Positions 35,701 through 48,139 of a stretch of DNA of 64,000 nucleotides are shown piece after piece (position 1 is the stretch's first letter; every line of letters begins with the position of its first letter). Position numbers and translations under genes: made by a program. Source of the DNA: Melastoma dodecandrum (taxonomy: Eukaryota; Streptophyta; Magnoliopsida; Myrtales; Melastomataceae); assembly GCA_029817715.1 (NCBI GenBank), contig JARUPY010000085.1, forward strand, positions 558,001-622,000, read 5' to 3'. The notes beneath the pieces are model-generated. The model searched no databases, had not been told where the DNA came from, and saw only the letters and a program-made list of their open reading frames with translations.

Positions 35701-37320
35701 CGATAGCGAAAGAAAGTCAATTTTGTTCTGAACTCCCCACGTGCTAATGACCTAGTTAAAATTCCACATATGAGGAGGACTTAAAGGAAGATTCAACCGT
35801 CTCCAGGAACCAACAACTGTGATCAAATTACCTCCTTATCATTTTCGGATAGCGTAGGCAATTCTATACGAATTTGAGAACCATGCAAAGTGAAGAGCGA
35901 CCCTGCCAAAGTAGCAGAGTTCTTGACCACACAGACCACGTCATGACCTGCTACATCTGAAACCTGATGATGAATAAGCAAAATATCAGCAAAGCTCAAA
36001 CTATAGGAGACCATTAAAGGAAAGAAAACTTTCAGTCACTCACCTCCAACCAGACAGAAGTGGTTTCGCTCCCAGTGAACAAATATTGGCCAACAAATAT
36101 GGTGTCACCTTTCTTCACTGCCTGTGACAGCCATCAAAGTGAGTATGCAAGCAAACACCCAATCATTCAAAGAGCGAATGCAACTGGCCTACTATACATT
36201 TCTCTAAATGCATAAAAAATCAGATCCTGTAAACCCTAGAGTGAGGAAGAATTACTTTATGAAAATTCGTCCAGTAAAGCAGTAACAACAGACAAGGTAA
36301 TTAGGTCCAATGCTCATCTCTTTACCAATCTAAAGCATGATCAACTACCACGAGATGCAAGAACATGGAACTACCTTAGCAAGGCCATCAAAGTTTATGG
36401 GAAAGATCTCAGATGACGCTTCCTTTTCTAGATCTGGGGTCAAAACAACAGTTGCATCAGCCTGAAGTGAAATGGCTTTCTCACTTTTGTTCACCACCTG
36501 CAACTCAGGACCAACTGTATCCAACATAACCTGGAAAGAGGAAAAAAAAGACAGAGTGAAACGACACACGTAAGATGGAAATCAAGCATCAGAAAACTAC
36601 CAGGGCGCATGTAATCTGGCCAAGTAACCAGACTCAGAACCGTTCTGGAGAAAACGTACCATAGCCGCTAAAGGGGACCACAAAAAGCTCACGAAATACA
36701 CACATAAGCATGCTGTCAGGATTCGATGAAAAGCTCAAAATATCAGGAGCACTTACAGCACAGAGCTTCTTGGTGGTCTTAATCGCGGCCTTCAGATTCT
36801 CCAAAGTCTCCTGATGATACTCACAGTTGCCCCATGAGAAATCAAACCGAGCAACTGTAACATAACCACCACGAAGCAATTACCATATAATAGAATATCT
36901 CCAGACACAACGAAATAAACAAACTCAAAAGCATCTAACTCGAACTGACCCTAGGAATTAAAAACGAGATTACCTGACATGCCAGCATTGAGGCATCCCG
37001 TGATATCATCAACCGATCTAGACTTGGGACCCAAGGTGCCCACGATCTTGGTCATAGCAGGGAAGAAGCTCTGCCCAACCCACAAGAAAAAAACAAAAAA
37101 CACCGACACCCACATAAATCGAAGAACCAAAAAAGAAAGCCAGGGCAGATCCAAAACGTCCGAAAACGAGGAACCCATCAGGATCAAAGGGAGAACCAGA
37201 AACGGGATCGGAGTAAGGGAGAGTGGGGAGGAAGAAAGGAAGGAACTTTACGGCCTTGGAGGGCTCGAGGATGGAAGCCATCCTGATAGGCTCTTCCAGG
37301 AGGAGGTGATTGGCGTGCAT
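32741..37320 (-). CDS. pyruvate kinase, cytosolic isozyme
   Basis: Converts phosphoenolpyruvate and ADP to pyruvate and ATP, last step of cytosolic glycolysis. Sixteen exons (minus): 37320-37252, 37070-36974, 36854-36757, 36530-36375, 36121-36044, 35963-35832, 35751-35671, 35591-35520, 35421-35332, 35208-35064, 34984-34896, 34374-34279, 34150-34083, 33907-33808, 33127-33068 and 32893-32741; 1584 bases, 527 residues, the same length as Arabidopsis members of this clade. Start [20 protein letters not shown] lacks a transit peptide. Conserved blocks: [32 protein letters not shown] around the catalytic Lys/Glu, [36 protein letters not shown] and [15 protein letters not shown]. The C-terminus is [21 protein letters not shown] and SRGNLG replace the canonical NFSHG and ARGDLG, a clade trait rather than damage. 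No lesion found. Confidence 0.96.
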
Positions 37321-37799
37321 CTTTGATGTTCCTTTGTTTCTTCTCTTCCACGGAAAACAAAAGGGGGATCGATCAAGGAGAAGGGGAAAGATGATCAGGT
37401 GGTGGTGGAGGAGGAGGACGTAATCACGCCCGATTCGTTGACGGATGGAGGATGATGGGTGTGGGTTGGTAATAAGGAAGAAGAGGGGAGAATATGCGAG
37501 AGTGCTGCTGGGGTTCCTTCCTTGTCCGACTGATCCTGTCCTAGTCCTGCGCCAACGTGACAGTACACGTACCCGACGATGTCCCAGTAAAAGTTAGTGG
37601 GTGTAACATGTAAGAAATTTGGAGATTCGGGATTAGGGTTTGGCATCCAATACGAACGTGATTTATTTTACTTTTAAGTGTGATTTTCCCGAAAATTCGC
37701 AAATACAGCGACGAGAAATCCGAAATATTTTAAAAAATATGATAGTGATTTTTTAAATCGTTATATTTTTTAATAATATATATTTTTTTGCATGACTAC
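37321..37799. other. promoter/leader of pyruvate kinase
   Basis: Region 5' of the minus-strand pyruvate kinase. GC-moderate, purine-rich near the start and becoming AT-rich toward 37800. No clear TATA box assigned. Confidence 0.4.
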
Positions 37800-38066
37800 T
37801 TGAAAGGTTCCTCCCATTTACATTTATACAAAAATATTGCATTTCCATTGATTGAATGAACATTCGACATGCTCAATTTTTTCAAAAATTAAAAACAAGT
37901 CTTGTCCATTCACGATGCGCAGCCTAAGAACCCTTCTTAAACCTGCAAGAAACTATAATACATTCCATTTTAAACCCCACATACATCCACAAGAAACCGC
38001 ACGTTCCAAACAAAAATGTCCGAGAACCGTTTTTCCCTTTTTGAGACCTCATACACCCTGACCTTA

Positions 38067-38560
38067 AACTAATTCGGTTTTCACTTTATCCCAACAATTC
38101 CCATTCGTTTCTATCATTTCCCACACCTTAACTAAGGTAGGAAGATACCCTTAAAATCTCAGAACCAAACTCCAAGCACATGGCCCCTTAGGCTAGCAAA
38201 ACCGTATACCCATCTCACGTTCATTTCCCCCCTTTGGAACGTCCTGCATACTGACTTTAAGCCCAATTCGGCTTCCACTTATTCTCAACAATTTCCAATC
38301 GTTTCTACCATTTCCCACACCTTAACTAAGGTAGAAAGACACCATAAAAATCTCAGATTCAAACTCCAAACGCATAGTCCCAAAACTTATCACTTTTCCA
38401 CACTCGTTTCCACCGAAAACTCTACCTTCTGGTCTCATTACTAAGCCTATTCGACTTTGACCTTCCCCCATCTAATTCAACTTGTTTCTACCACATTCCT
38501 ACTCCCTTTAAAGGTAGGAATGTGGCCACAAATCCTCACATTAAAACTCCTTTCATATAG
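38067..38560. repeat. three degenerate ~190-bp tandem units within the LTR
   Basis: Units begin near 38071, 38264 and 38448, spaced 193 and 184 bases. Each starts with AATTCGG-like/ATTCGAC-like, then CGTTTCTA(C)CATTTCCCACACC-like, then AAGGTAG(G)AA and an AAATCTCAGA- or AAATCCTCACA-like phrase about 30 bases further on. The third unit is the most diverged. Confidence 0.65.
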
Positions 38561-39348
38561 TCCCTTATTCGGACTTGAGCACACTCGTTTATCTTGCTCG
38601 TTTCAACTGAATATTACCTCATTCAGTTTCACCTCCCATCCACCCCCGAGCATAACTTTTCCATACTTTTCTAGCACGAGGGACAGCCTTTCTAGGCTTC
38701 CGTTCCGGCCTTACAACGCCGCATAATTTCCAGCCCTTGGCCGATTTGATTTCCATGGCCAAAACCACGTGGTTCCGCTCTTAGAGCGCGAGGTGAAGCG
38801 CAGCCACCACGGGGCTCAAGGCTCCCCCTATTCCATACCTTAACTTCACTCATTTCCAGCCCCTAAGGACCGCAACCATTCCCCCTCAAGGCTCGCCCCA
38901 AGCGCAGCCCTTTGGTCACCCAACAACCACACACATACCTTACTCAAACATAGAGGGGTTCGGGTGGCTTCCCTTACCTTTAAGGGTTCGGCCACCCTCT
39001 AACCCTCTCCGAACACCTTCCGAATCACAGCCCAACCACAGCCACGAATCTCAACAGCATGCACCACAACTAAGCTTAAAAGCGGAGGAGGGATGTAGGG
39101 GTTACCGTCCGTTTACACCCCGACATAAGTCGGCGAGCTCCGCTCTTCGCCGCACCACTTCAGCCCGCGAAGGTAGTCTCCCTTCGGCCCTTAGCCTTTC
39201 GCTCGCTCGGCGCCTTACTCTTCTCGCCCTCGGATCCACTTTGGCGAGTTGAATCCCTTCCTTTCCTTTCTTCTTCCCTTCGCCGAGCTCCTCCCTTTCT
39301 TCCTCCCTTCGCCGAACTCCCCCCCTTTCTCCTTTTTCTTTCTAAGTC

Positions 39349-39374
39349 CATTGTGTGTGTGTGTGGGGTGTGTG
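39349..39374. repeat. GT microsatellite
   Basis: Interrupted (GT)n run inside the Gypsy LTR. Confidence 0.85.
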
Positions 39375-39639
39375 TATTATGTGGGGAAGGAGACGAACTC
39401 CCCCCCTTTTCAAGAGGGATTCACTGCCTCAAGATCTTCATGAGGCCCCTCATCCTCTTCCATTAGCAACTAGGGACCAAATTACCATCATTCTATTTTG
39501 GACTCCCACATCATTATTTAAATAATATATTTGGTTGACTAGTCAACTTGATCCAATGGCCACAATTCATCCTTGGAAGCCTTTGTCCATGTCATCAACG
39601 GTGGGCATTGGTTCAAGGGCCACATAAGTGCCCATCCTT

Positions 39640-39995
39640 GGATCCCCTCCGGACCCCCTCTGGGCCCCCTCTGGACTCCCTCCGAGCCCCCGTTGGATCC
39701 CCTCTGGACCCCCTCTGAGCCCCTTGCTATCATCCACATAATGCTCACACATTGCCCACTCGTCGCTCATGGGTCGCCCCCGGAATATACCTATGGTACG
39801 TCTGTCCATTGTCCCTTGGGCGACACGGGTACGTTCATCCGTCCCAAAGCTGTCGCCCCTTGGGCAATGCGAGGGTCGATCTCCCCTCGCCCCCTAGGCG
39901 ATATGGGGGTCAATCCTCCCATGTCCTCACACTTGCCCGGGGTCGTCTATCCATCACCCCTTGGGCATGTTAGGGGGTCGAAGGCTATCGCCCCC
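39640..39995. repeat. GC-rich minisatellites within the LTR
   Basis: First block (about 39645-39725): a 10-13-base unit of the form GGACCCCCTCTG repeated with variation. Second block (about 39775-39995): four or five diverged units of about 50 bases around CGCCCCTTGGGC followed by a GGGTCGAT(C)-like phrase. Long open frames over this stretch only reflect the repeats. Confidence 0.7.
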
Positions 39996-40313
39996 CGGGG
40001 TCGGTGGCCGTTGACCCTTACCCGACCTACTCCGACCCTCCTCGTGTTCAATCTAGGACGAACCTTAATATTATAACGCCCACTTCGGGCATTCGTCTTT
40101 CATCCTCTAACTCTTCGCGACAACCCCACTTTGATTCACATACCTTCATTTTTGGGCAGCCAAGGCATCCATCATTAATCCGTCACATGTCTAAACGTTC
40201 ATACACTTAGATATACATCGTTTATACTCAAATCTACATAAGTCATTATCATTCATCCTCAAACTCATCACATATACATTAACTTCAAGAGTGTAAAATT
40301 TCGGGTCATTACA

Positions 40314-40440
40314 TTAACCCCTCTTTCGGTCACACACCACGCCCATACTTGGTCGACCACTCACGAAGCTCATCCTTACTCTGAACGGCCCTCTTTCATA
40401 TACTTTTAAATCATAAAATCTCGGGTCATTACACTACTCC
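40314..40440 (-). mobile_element. Gypsy 3' internal scrap with polypurine tract, abutting a second LTR tip
   Basis: Minus strand: a second LTR-like tip TGTAATGACCCGAGATTTT at 40433, then about 105 bases, then the polypurine tract GAAAGAGGGG at 40327-40318, TTAA, and the LTR tip at 40313. Only a sliver of internal sequence remains, so gag-pol has been removed by deletion or recombination. Confidence 0.55.
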
Positions 40441-41910
40441 TCGCCTCCGCTTAATGTAATAGTCAAATCCTCTCTGTTTGTTTTCGCTCAACTCAAACAA
40501 AATTATCGCCTCCTCCCCCTGCACCATATCATTATCGTCACCTCCTTCATCCTCGACGTTACGCGCTCCCTAACCTCCCCTTCAACTGCGCCATGTCCTG
40601 AACATTTACGTTCTGCCCCGCGTCCTCCAGATCGAGGCCCTCACGAGATTTGAAGCCGCGAGCTTCCTTGTGGATGAGGGGTTGTGCGGCCCCGCCCCAT
40701 TTCCAAAAAATTGCAGCAGCAACGTTGTGAACCCTGGTGGCCTTGGGGGATGGACACGCTGATGTCCTGAGGAAAAGGAATGGGCTGGGAGCAGGGTCCC
40801 ATCATCGTGATCTTCTTGTCTAACACGGTTGCTCTGTCGGTAGTCTCGTTCATGGTGGCGTACTGCTGCTCAAGGGACAAGAGTTGGCCGGATGGCCAGA
40901 GACGGGCGCAAGAGGAAGGAACGGTTATGCCGGGTAGGGTTGGAGCTAATTTGGATTTGATGATCATATTCATCGTCATCTCAATCCTAATCTGGTTCTT
41001 TTTTCTTCTTTCTTAACTATCTAATTAAGGTTTCGTTTAGTAAATGTTGCTGTAAAACATTAATTTTTTTTAAATATAAGAAAAGAGTATTAAAATTATT
41101 ATGTCAAAATTTCGTTAACTAAAAAAATATACGTATTTATGGATTCGAGGGTAAACTTTTTTGTTTTTAAACAACTTACTTTGTTATATACTTTTATTGC
41201 AAATTTTTGTTTCTCTAGTGATTTTGACCAATCATAAATGATTCGAGGCGAAAAACGAACGACCCCTTAGAGACTTTGATTATATTATGCCAATCTTGAA
41301 TGAACATTAGGCTGAGACACAGTATTGTGAAGCAATTGCTTAAAGAAAATGTGAAACAAACCAATTATGCAAAGTCAGAAGTGAATCAGGCTAATCCTCC
41401 GACTAAATCGTTGGGTAGAAAGTATGTCTACAAAATATCGATGGGAATGTGACTTTTGCCAATATGAAATCGTTGGTGATGATAATTCAACCTATGTGAT
41501 TGGAGATCACATAAAGTAGATTCATATGGATAAGAAAAAAAAATCATTCGATGATTCTTGTAGCATCATGTATTGATAATCCATAACTTTGGTGTGTGAG
41601 ATGTTGCAAAATATATTTCGAGAGGTTGAGCTTGGCGTTCTCATTGTCTTTCATATCAATTTGGGGCCGCCCCTATGTAATTTGTAATGAAATTACTAGA
41701 GCATTCATGAATACGAGTGCAAAATCGCGATTAACATGATATAGCAAAATAATGGAAAGTGATAATTGAGATCACTTACTTGTAAATAATATTTTAGTTC
41801 GTAATTTATTTTATAAATCTGTTTGCGAGTTAAATCTTATTGCCTAAATCTAGTTCATAGTCCAAAAAATACAAGACTTGATGCTTTACATTCTATAACT
41901 TATAAAATTT
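40441..41910. other. intergenic with a possible MITE
   Basis: 40641-41016 is open in two overlapping frames on opposite strands with hydrophobic peptides, but neither resembles a known protein. 41026-41272 may be a MITE: tips AGGTTTCGTTTAGT and an inverted AAGGGGTCGTTCGTTT with TTA on both sides. The rest is AT-rich without a gene. Confidence 0.4.
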
Positions 41911-42683
41911 TGTAAAACAAAGAACGTGAAAAAGAAAGAAGGAAAACGAGAGAATATGGAAAGAAAAGTGGGGAGAATTTCTTATTGATTTCCAAGATCA
42001 TCGTATATAATAGATATCTATTTATAGCGATTATACAACGGAAAGAATCTAAAGAATTGTAACCGAATGAATAATAAATTATTACAATAAATGGGGATTC
42101 ATACTATGTTTACAATACTCCCCCTTCAATGTCCATTCTGATACTGCCTCATTAAAAAGGAAAACCCTGTGAGAAAAAAACTATGGTAAAGGAAAAAAAG
42201 AGTATAATATGTTTGCTCCCCTCTTAGTAAGATTACTTTAAATCTCCAAGTTTGCACATTCCAATTTTATGCACCAGCCTTTCAAAAATTGTTGTAGGCA
42301 AAGCCTTTGTGAATAAATCTGCCGGATTTTCTGATGAACGTATTTGTTGAACATCAATATCACCACTATTTTGGAGATCATGGGTGAAAAGAATTTCTTA
42401 TTTTTTGAAATAGTATGTGTCGATGCACGATTTACGAGACAGTCGCAATTTCATTGGTTGAGAATTCGCTTCCGGGAACCTCCATTTTCTTCATAAATAA
42501 AATATTAATATTTAATGATAATACAAAAGCACATAAGAAAATAAAAAGAATCCAAAATATTACTCCGAGATTATAAAATTTTAATTTGTTTTAATTAAAA
42601 GTTTAATTTGCACAACAAAACATATAATTAGGTAATCATAAAATTTCATTTAAAAATAAATAAATGCATCAAGAGAAATAAAA

Positions 42684-43729
42684 TTAAATAACATTATTAT
42701 TATTTTCATACTCGACAAGAAAGTCAGCTATATCAAATTGGGAGAAATCATCAAAGCCAAAATTTATTTTATCATCACCGGAAGCCACTTTTCTTTCATC
42801 GGAAACGAAGTTCGTCTCGGTCACCCTTTTTCCTTTTAGTGACTCTTGATAGAGATCGGTCAAATGTTTTGGCGTACGACAGGCACATGACCAGTGGCCC
42901 TTCATGCCGCAACGATAACATTTATTCTCCACAGTCTTGTTGAATTGACCATTTTTGTCGTCATGCATCTCTTTGTCACTCTTCCCCTTTTCCACATATT
43001 GGGGACGATTGTTACGAAAATAATATCGACCACCACCACGTCTTCGACCATAACCTCGTCCACGTCCATTTTCACGGCCATGACTGGGACCACCACCACG
43101 ACCACGTTGTTGTCCTCCATATGATGTCACATTCACTTCAGGGAATGGAGCATATCCAGTCGGACAGGCCTAATGATTCTTCATCAAAAGCTCATTGTTT
43201 TGTTCGGCCAAAAGGATACATGAAATCAATTCAGAATATTTCCCAAACCCTTTTGCACGATATTGCTGGTACAGGAGCACATTCGATGCATGAAAATTGG
43301 AGAATGTTTTCTCCAACATGTCTCCGTCAGTAATAGTTTCTCCACATAATTTCAATTGAGAAGTAATTCTAAATAATACCGAATTGTATTCCCTCACCGA
43401 TTTAAAATCTTGAAGGCGCAAATGCAGCCAATCAATTGAGCCTTTGGAAGAATGATTGTTTTCAAATGATTATACCTTTTTTTCAAATTATTGTACAGGA
43501 CCAATGGATCTTTCATGGAGTGATACTCAATTTTTAAACCGTCATGAAGATGGCGGCGAAAAAAGATCATTGCTTTGGCCTTATCTTGTTCGAACTCCGT
43601 GTTTTGATCATTGATAGTATTTCCAAGACCGTTGGCCGCAAGATGAATTTCAACATCTAAAATCCATTAAAGGTAATTCCTTCCGGTGATGTCAAGAGCA
43701 GTGAACTCCAATTTTGTGAGATTCGACAT
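42684..43729 (-). pseudogene. Copia gag with CCHC zinc knuckle, two premature stops
   Basis: Retrotransposon capsid (gag) relic. ATG at 43729 opens MSNLTKLEFTALDITGRNYL, the usual Copia gag start, then hits a stop. The frame continues with LHDGLKIEYHSMKDPLVLYN-type sequence, an apparent frame change near 43430, VREYNSVLFRITSQLKLCG, a second stop after LLMKNH, then a glycine/arginine-rich stretch and the zinc knuckle CYRCGMKGHWSCAC (C-x2-C-x4-H-x4-C), ending at 42684. Nucleic-acid binding for particle assembly is the family role; this copy cannot make full gag. Confidence 0.85.
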
Positions 43730-43836
43730 GATGACTATAAGAAAAAAATAATTATGAGATTAAAAATAAAACCAAAATTTTTCGAGGTTGCCGTCGTCTA
43801 CCTCAATCGACTTAGTTTCCACGAACGAGGAGGGGG

Positions 43837-45748
43837 TGTTGGATCGTTTGTGTACATTAAGAGGGGAGTGAATTAGTGTTTATCACTTTTTCGCCCTTTT
43901 TCAACGTAAGCGGAAGCGTACTGTATCACAGCAAAGCGTTTCTCAGAAGTGAGATCTGCTTCACTGTAACCGTTACGATTTGATCGAGTAGGTTTTTGAA
44001 CGAGTGTTCGCACGATCGTAAGGGACACAATAGTTTATAGTGGTTCGGCCTTATCGACCTACGTCCACTTTCCACTAACGGGGTGATTCCACTATAGAAT
44101 ATAATTGGTGCAAAAAGCCCTTGCACTAGGCGTTTGGTATCTCAACAAGTGAGATTTAAAATCCTTTACAAAAGGAGATCACTCCTGCGCAACGATCAGC
44201 TCCTCACACAGTGGACGTCTTCTCGTTTCCAGCAGAATGATGCTCACACTCAGCAGTTGATTGCTCAAAGGATTTCCACACAGCACGTTATCGCTTAGGC
44301 GTAAGCCTGTCTATCAAAGCACAAAGATAACGTTGTGTTAAAGAATAAATCCCCACAAATGATTCCTTACAGTGAAGAACGACTTCTCTGAGAGTAGTCC
44401 GTTTCTGATTCACACCAGAGGAATGCTTCAGCACTTAATAGCTCAGCAGAGGATTTCCACACAGTTTATGTCTCTTCTCAAGATGAGCCTGTAAGTACTC
44501 AAGAGACAACCACAAAGATGATCACTTAGATCAGAAAAGAAAATGAAACAGAGATTGGTTCCTCAACAGCAGAACCTGACTTCTCACACAGTGAAGTCGC
44601 GGTATTCATCCTACACTCAGTTCGGACATGCACGGTTACCACAGCCGTAACTCACTGCACTGCACACCCAGTGCCTAGAGTGGAATTTTCAGCTCCGGCG
44701 GCTTCCACGCAACCTGTTCTACTGTCCCTCTGTATCAGGAGGTTGAGGCTTCTGCACAGCACCCCTGTGCTCGGGAGGACCTCTTTCTACTCCGGCGGCG
44801 TTCTCAACTCCTGCTCTACCCTGCAGGCACGAGACTTCTGGCGCGCACCCGCAAGTGCGTGTCTCACTGCTCAAACTCCGTCGGTTCGAGACTTCCCTGC
44901 GAAAAGACACGACAAGAACGGCTTCTTGCCGATGGGTTAGCAACTGGTTACTGAATTCAGCACAGGTATTCACTTAGCTTCCCTCAGACGATTCGCCAGC
45001 CGCTCGTTGAATGCACAGAGGACACTCAGTCCCTCTCACGACGATCAAGGTCAGACATCAGCCCTGACACTTTCACACGCAGCTTGTAAGAGATATGAAC
45101 CAAGAGATACTTAGCACCTTCCGCTCTCCGCCGACCCTCAAAGCTTCACTCAGATCACTTAGGCTTTGGAACCACTCAGACGACAAAGGTATGTTTGTTT
45201 GATGTCCACAACTGTAACTTCCTTTAATTAATATCCTCATACGAATGAGAAGATTAGTTTCCATAACTTGTAAGATAACTTACCTAATGAGGATCAATTC
45301 AGATAAATCATTAGAATCAAATCATAAACAAAAATTATTTGAACTGATGATTTATCTTTTTACAGCGTAGCTCTGCTGCAGACAATCAGAACAAAATATT
45401 TTGTTTCCAAATATAAACTTGGAAAGCTAATCCCATAATATTGAGTTGCGTAAATATGTGAATTGAGGATAATTAGATCATATTCAACGTATTTAGACAA
45501 TTAGACATATAGTCTGAATAAAATCAAAATATAATGTAATTAGGAAATATTTATTTCCATGTATTCATTAAGTAAGCGTATCATTACAGTAACAACATAC
45601 TGTCAGATAGCAACATACAGTTTATGCTAGCTGTGACTCAGTACTCTTATCAAGCTCATCACTAAAGATAAGCATACGATTCATGATGCAATACTGTTGA
45701 CCACAAGTAACTCATTGTTTAAGTTCATCATCAAAACATAGGTCAACA
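43837..45748. mobile_element. nested ~1.9-kb LTR-like element with internal tandem repeats
   Basis: Lies between the Copia 5' LTR and gag. Ends are TGTTGG (43837) and TCAACA (45748), so TG...CA tips. No polyprotein inside. A ~180-base tandem unit includes CTCAG(C)AG...GGATTTCCACACAG at about 44250-44283 and 44440-44464. It looks like a solo long LTR of another family. The opening phrase GAGGGGAGTGAATTAGTG recurs as GTGGGGGTGAATTAGTA at about 46976-46992. No target duplication was seen. Confidence 0.5.
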
Positions 45749-45983
45749 TGGAGATTTGGCTTCGTGCTGATAACGTGTTGTAAAACAAAGAACGGAAAAA
45801 AGGAAGCAGGAAAACGAGAGAATATGGAGATAAAACGGGGGAGAATTTCTTATTGATTTTCAAGATCGTATACAATAGATATCCCTTCTATTTATAGAGA
45901 TTTTACAACAGAAAGAGTCTAAAGAATTGTAACCGAATGAATAATAATGCTTACAATAAATTGGCATTCACACTATGTTTACA

Positions 45984-48139
45984 ATACAAAAAAGTTTTAA
46001 AACTTTTCGAAAAATGTGAGGAATTGTTAGACTTTTTATCTTTAAAAGGGGAATCGAGCCTGTTACCGCACTTGGTGATGTGCACTTGTCCCATATTGGG
46101 AGGAAAATGCACTCGGAGTCTCCCATTTCCTATATAAAGGAGCTACACCTTCCCATTATGAACTTATGAATTATGGGAGAATTGTCGCATTCCAACCTTT
46201 GCACTTACAAGTGGTATCTGATATACAAGTTTGTGATAGCTGGAGTTTCAGAGACGATTAACAATAATATCGACAATAATATTATTACAATATATTCTTC
46301 CATTTTTTAGGATAGTCCCAAATTATACTATATTATACTACACCTTACAACCGATACATGTATTACCTAAATCCGCCTATTAAAGAAAATGTGTAAGGAG
46401 TAGCAACTCACCTACCCCATGTTCTACCCTCTATCTCTCTCGATAGATCTAGAATTATCCAAGGATTAGTCTATATATTTCTCCAATTATTCAATATGTT
46501 AGATTTGTGGTTAAAAATTCACTGAGAGTAGGTAGAAAACTAATATATAAGATTGATAAGAAAAGTTTTACACATGTGCAGAAGGAATCCATCTTCAACT
46601 GCATCGCGATCATTTGTAATCAACCCACGATAATGAATACAATCTTCCTTTTTCAAAATCATCCATCATTTTATTTCTCTAAATACTCATAATTAGTAAC
46701 TTTCCTTAGATTAGATGGTGATCTAGTCATCGAGAGCTTTAGGTGACCATTTAAGTTAGGGATTCGAGGGTTTGTTGGAGTTTTGTCGAGGAAGCTGCAA
46801 TAAGGGATTAGAATGTGCATAGGTCAGATATTAGTCTACGTGTCCAAAAGTTGTTTTCAATTTGACATAATTCAACACTGTCAAGATACTGAAAAATTAA
46901 ACAATCAAAATTAGAATAGTCTATGTTGGTAGTACTTTGGTTAAAGGATTTGTGTTGGTGTAACAATGGCACTAAGTGGGGGTGAATTAGTATTATGCCC
47001 TTTTTTGGATTTTCCACTACTAGTAAACCTAGCAGCAGAAAGTCATGTTTCTCACCAAGACTTCCCTGGTCATAGCTTGTACCCTGGATGCTAACTTTCT
47101 GCATACACAAGCAAACATGTTATAAAAGAACTGATTTCAGAACATCACTGTGTTCCCCTGAACATGGTCCTTCTCTTGCCCAATGCTCGTTGGCGTTCCT
47201 CGTGACTTCTTCTCGAAGACTACAGTGAGCCCGTCACATCACACTGCAGCCAAGTCCTTCGCAGCCTCACTCACGTCCAGCACAGCTTGCACCCCGGGCA
47301 CTAGCTTTCTGCAATCGAATGCTTAATACCCAAAGAAAAACAAAAACTCACAAGTCTCTATAGATCATTGGTCTCTATGTGTCTCCATATTTTTCTCCAC
47401 AACTCCACCTAACAAGAAAACATATCTTATAGAAAATACAAAAATTATTTACATAAGGAAAATTGTTGATAGAAGGTTCTGCAAAACAAGGAAATAAATT
47501 ATCAACGAAACATATTGTTTCCTCATTATAAGAGATGATATGTATCAATTGTTTATCCATCATTCCATCTTATCATGGTTGTGTTCGCGATCCCAAAGTT
47601 ATAGAGGTTGCAGAAGGATCTGACAGATATGCTCGGCCAAGCTTCTATACATACAAATATTATATTCTATAGTTGACAATCCTTTTATATACAGACACAC
47701 GTGTGATGCGTCCATATTCAGATGTCTCGTCCTTTACTATGATATAATGAATTTGGACGTGTTTTGGTGCAAAAGGAACGGTTGATTAACCGTTGGATAA
47801 TCGCAAGTTAATCTACAAAACGTTGCAACATATTACTTTCATATTTGAAGCGATATCTTTCCTTAAAGAGAATATATCAACTCACATTGAAAGAAATCAT
47901 TAATCAAATTATTTTCATCTATTTTGATTTACGTAACATACCATACAAATATATTTAATTAGTTATTAGTTAATTAGGTGACATAAGGTATATTGACGAT
48001 GTACGTTGACCTTCTGTAAAGTAATAGAAGTTGGTCATCTGTATGACATCATCAAAACCATACGAACAATCTGCAACTATTGAGGAAATATGATAAATCC
48101 TTGTAATCCCACCATCATTTTCTCCTGTACGAAGTGATA
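45984..48139. other. AT-rich intergenic with retroelement scraps
   Basis: About 46952-47100 starts TGTTGGTGTAACAATGG and resembles the opening of the nested LTR-like element, so it is probably a truncated relative. No coding exon recognised in the remainder. Confidence 0.45.

Larger units (their letters stand above)
37800..40313 (-). mobile_element. long Gypsy-type LTR (3' LTR, minus orientation)
   Basis: On minus the element starts TGTAATGACCCGAAATTTT at 40313, a tip typical of plant Gypsy LTRs, preceded by a polypurine tract at 40327-40318 (GAAAGAGGGG). This makes it the 3' LTR of an element whose body would lie to the right. It contains no coding domain. It does contain several internal tandem repeat blocks listed separately. 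The left end (about 37.7-37.9 kb) is not sharply defined and no target duplication could be shown. Confidence 0.6.
41911..45983 (-). mobile_element. gag-only Copia-type LTR retrotransposon, interrupted by a nested element
   Basis: Two direct LTRs, 41911-42114 and 45779-45983 (204 and 205 bp, highly similar, TG...CA ends: TGTAAAAC on plus, TGTTTACA at the other end). On minus the 5' LTR is the right-hand copy. Directly inside it is a primer-site-like stretch ACACGTTATCAGCACGA (45778-45762). Directly before the left LTR is a polypurine tract GAAGGGGGAG (42127-42118). The only coding relic is gag; protease, integrase and reverse transcriptase are absent, so it was non-autonomous or internally deleted. 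Flanking 5-bp duplications do not match. Confidence 0.8.

Noticed and set aside
38067..38560. Regularly spaced repeats that could suggest a CRISPR array
   Set aside because: Plant nuclear DNA, long diverged ~190-bp units without uniform short repeats or unique spacers; these are tandem repeats of an LTR.
39573..40076. 167-codon proline-rich open frame
   Set aside because: Produced by GC-rich tandem repeats inside a Gypsy LTR; the same stretch is open in several frames.
40641..41016. Overlapping hydrophobic open frames on both strands
   Set aside because: Neither peptide resembles a known family and they lie in repeat-flanked DNA, so no gene is claimed.
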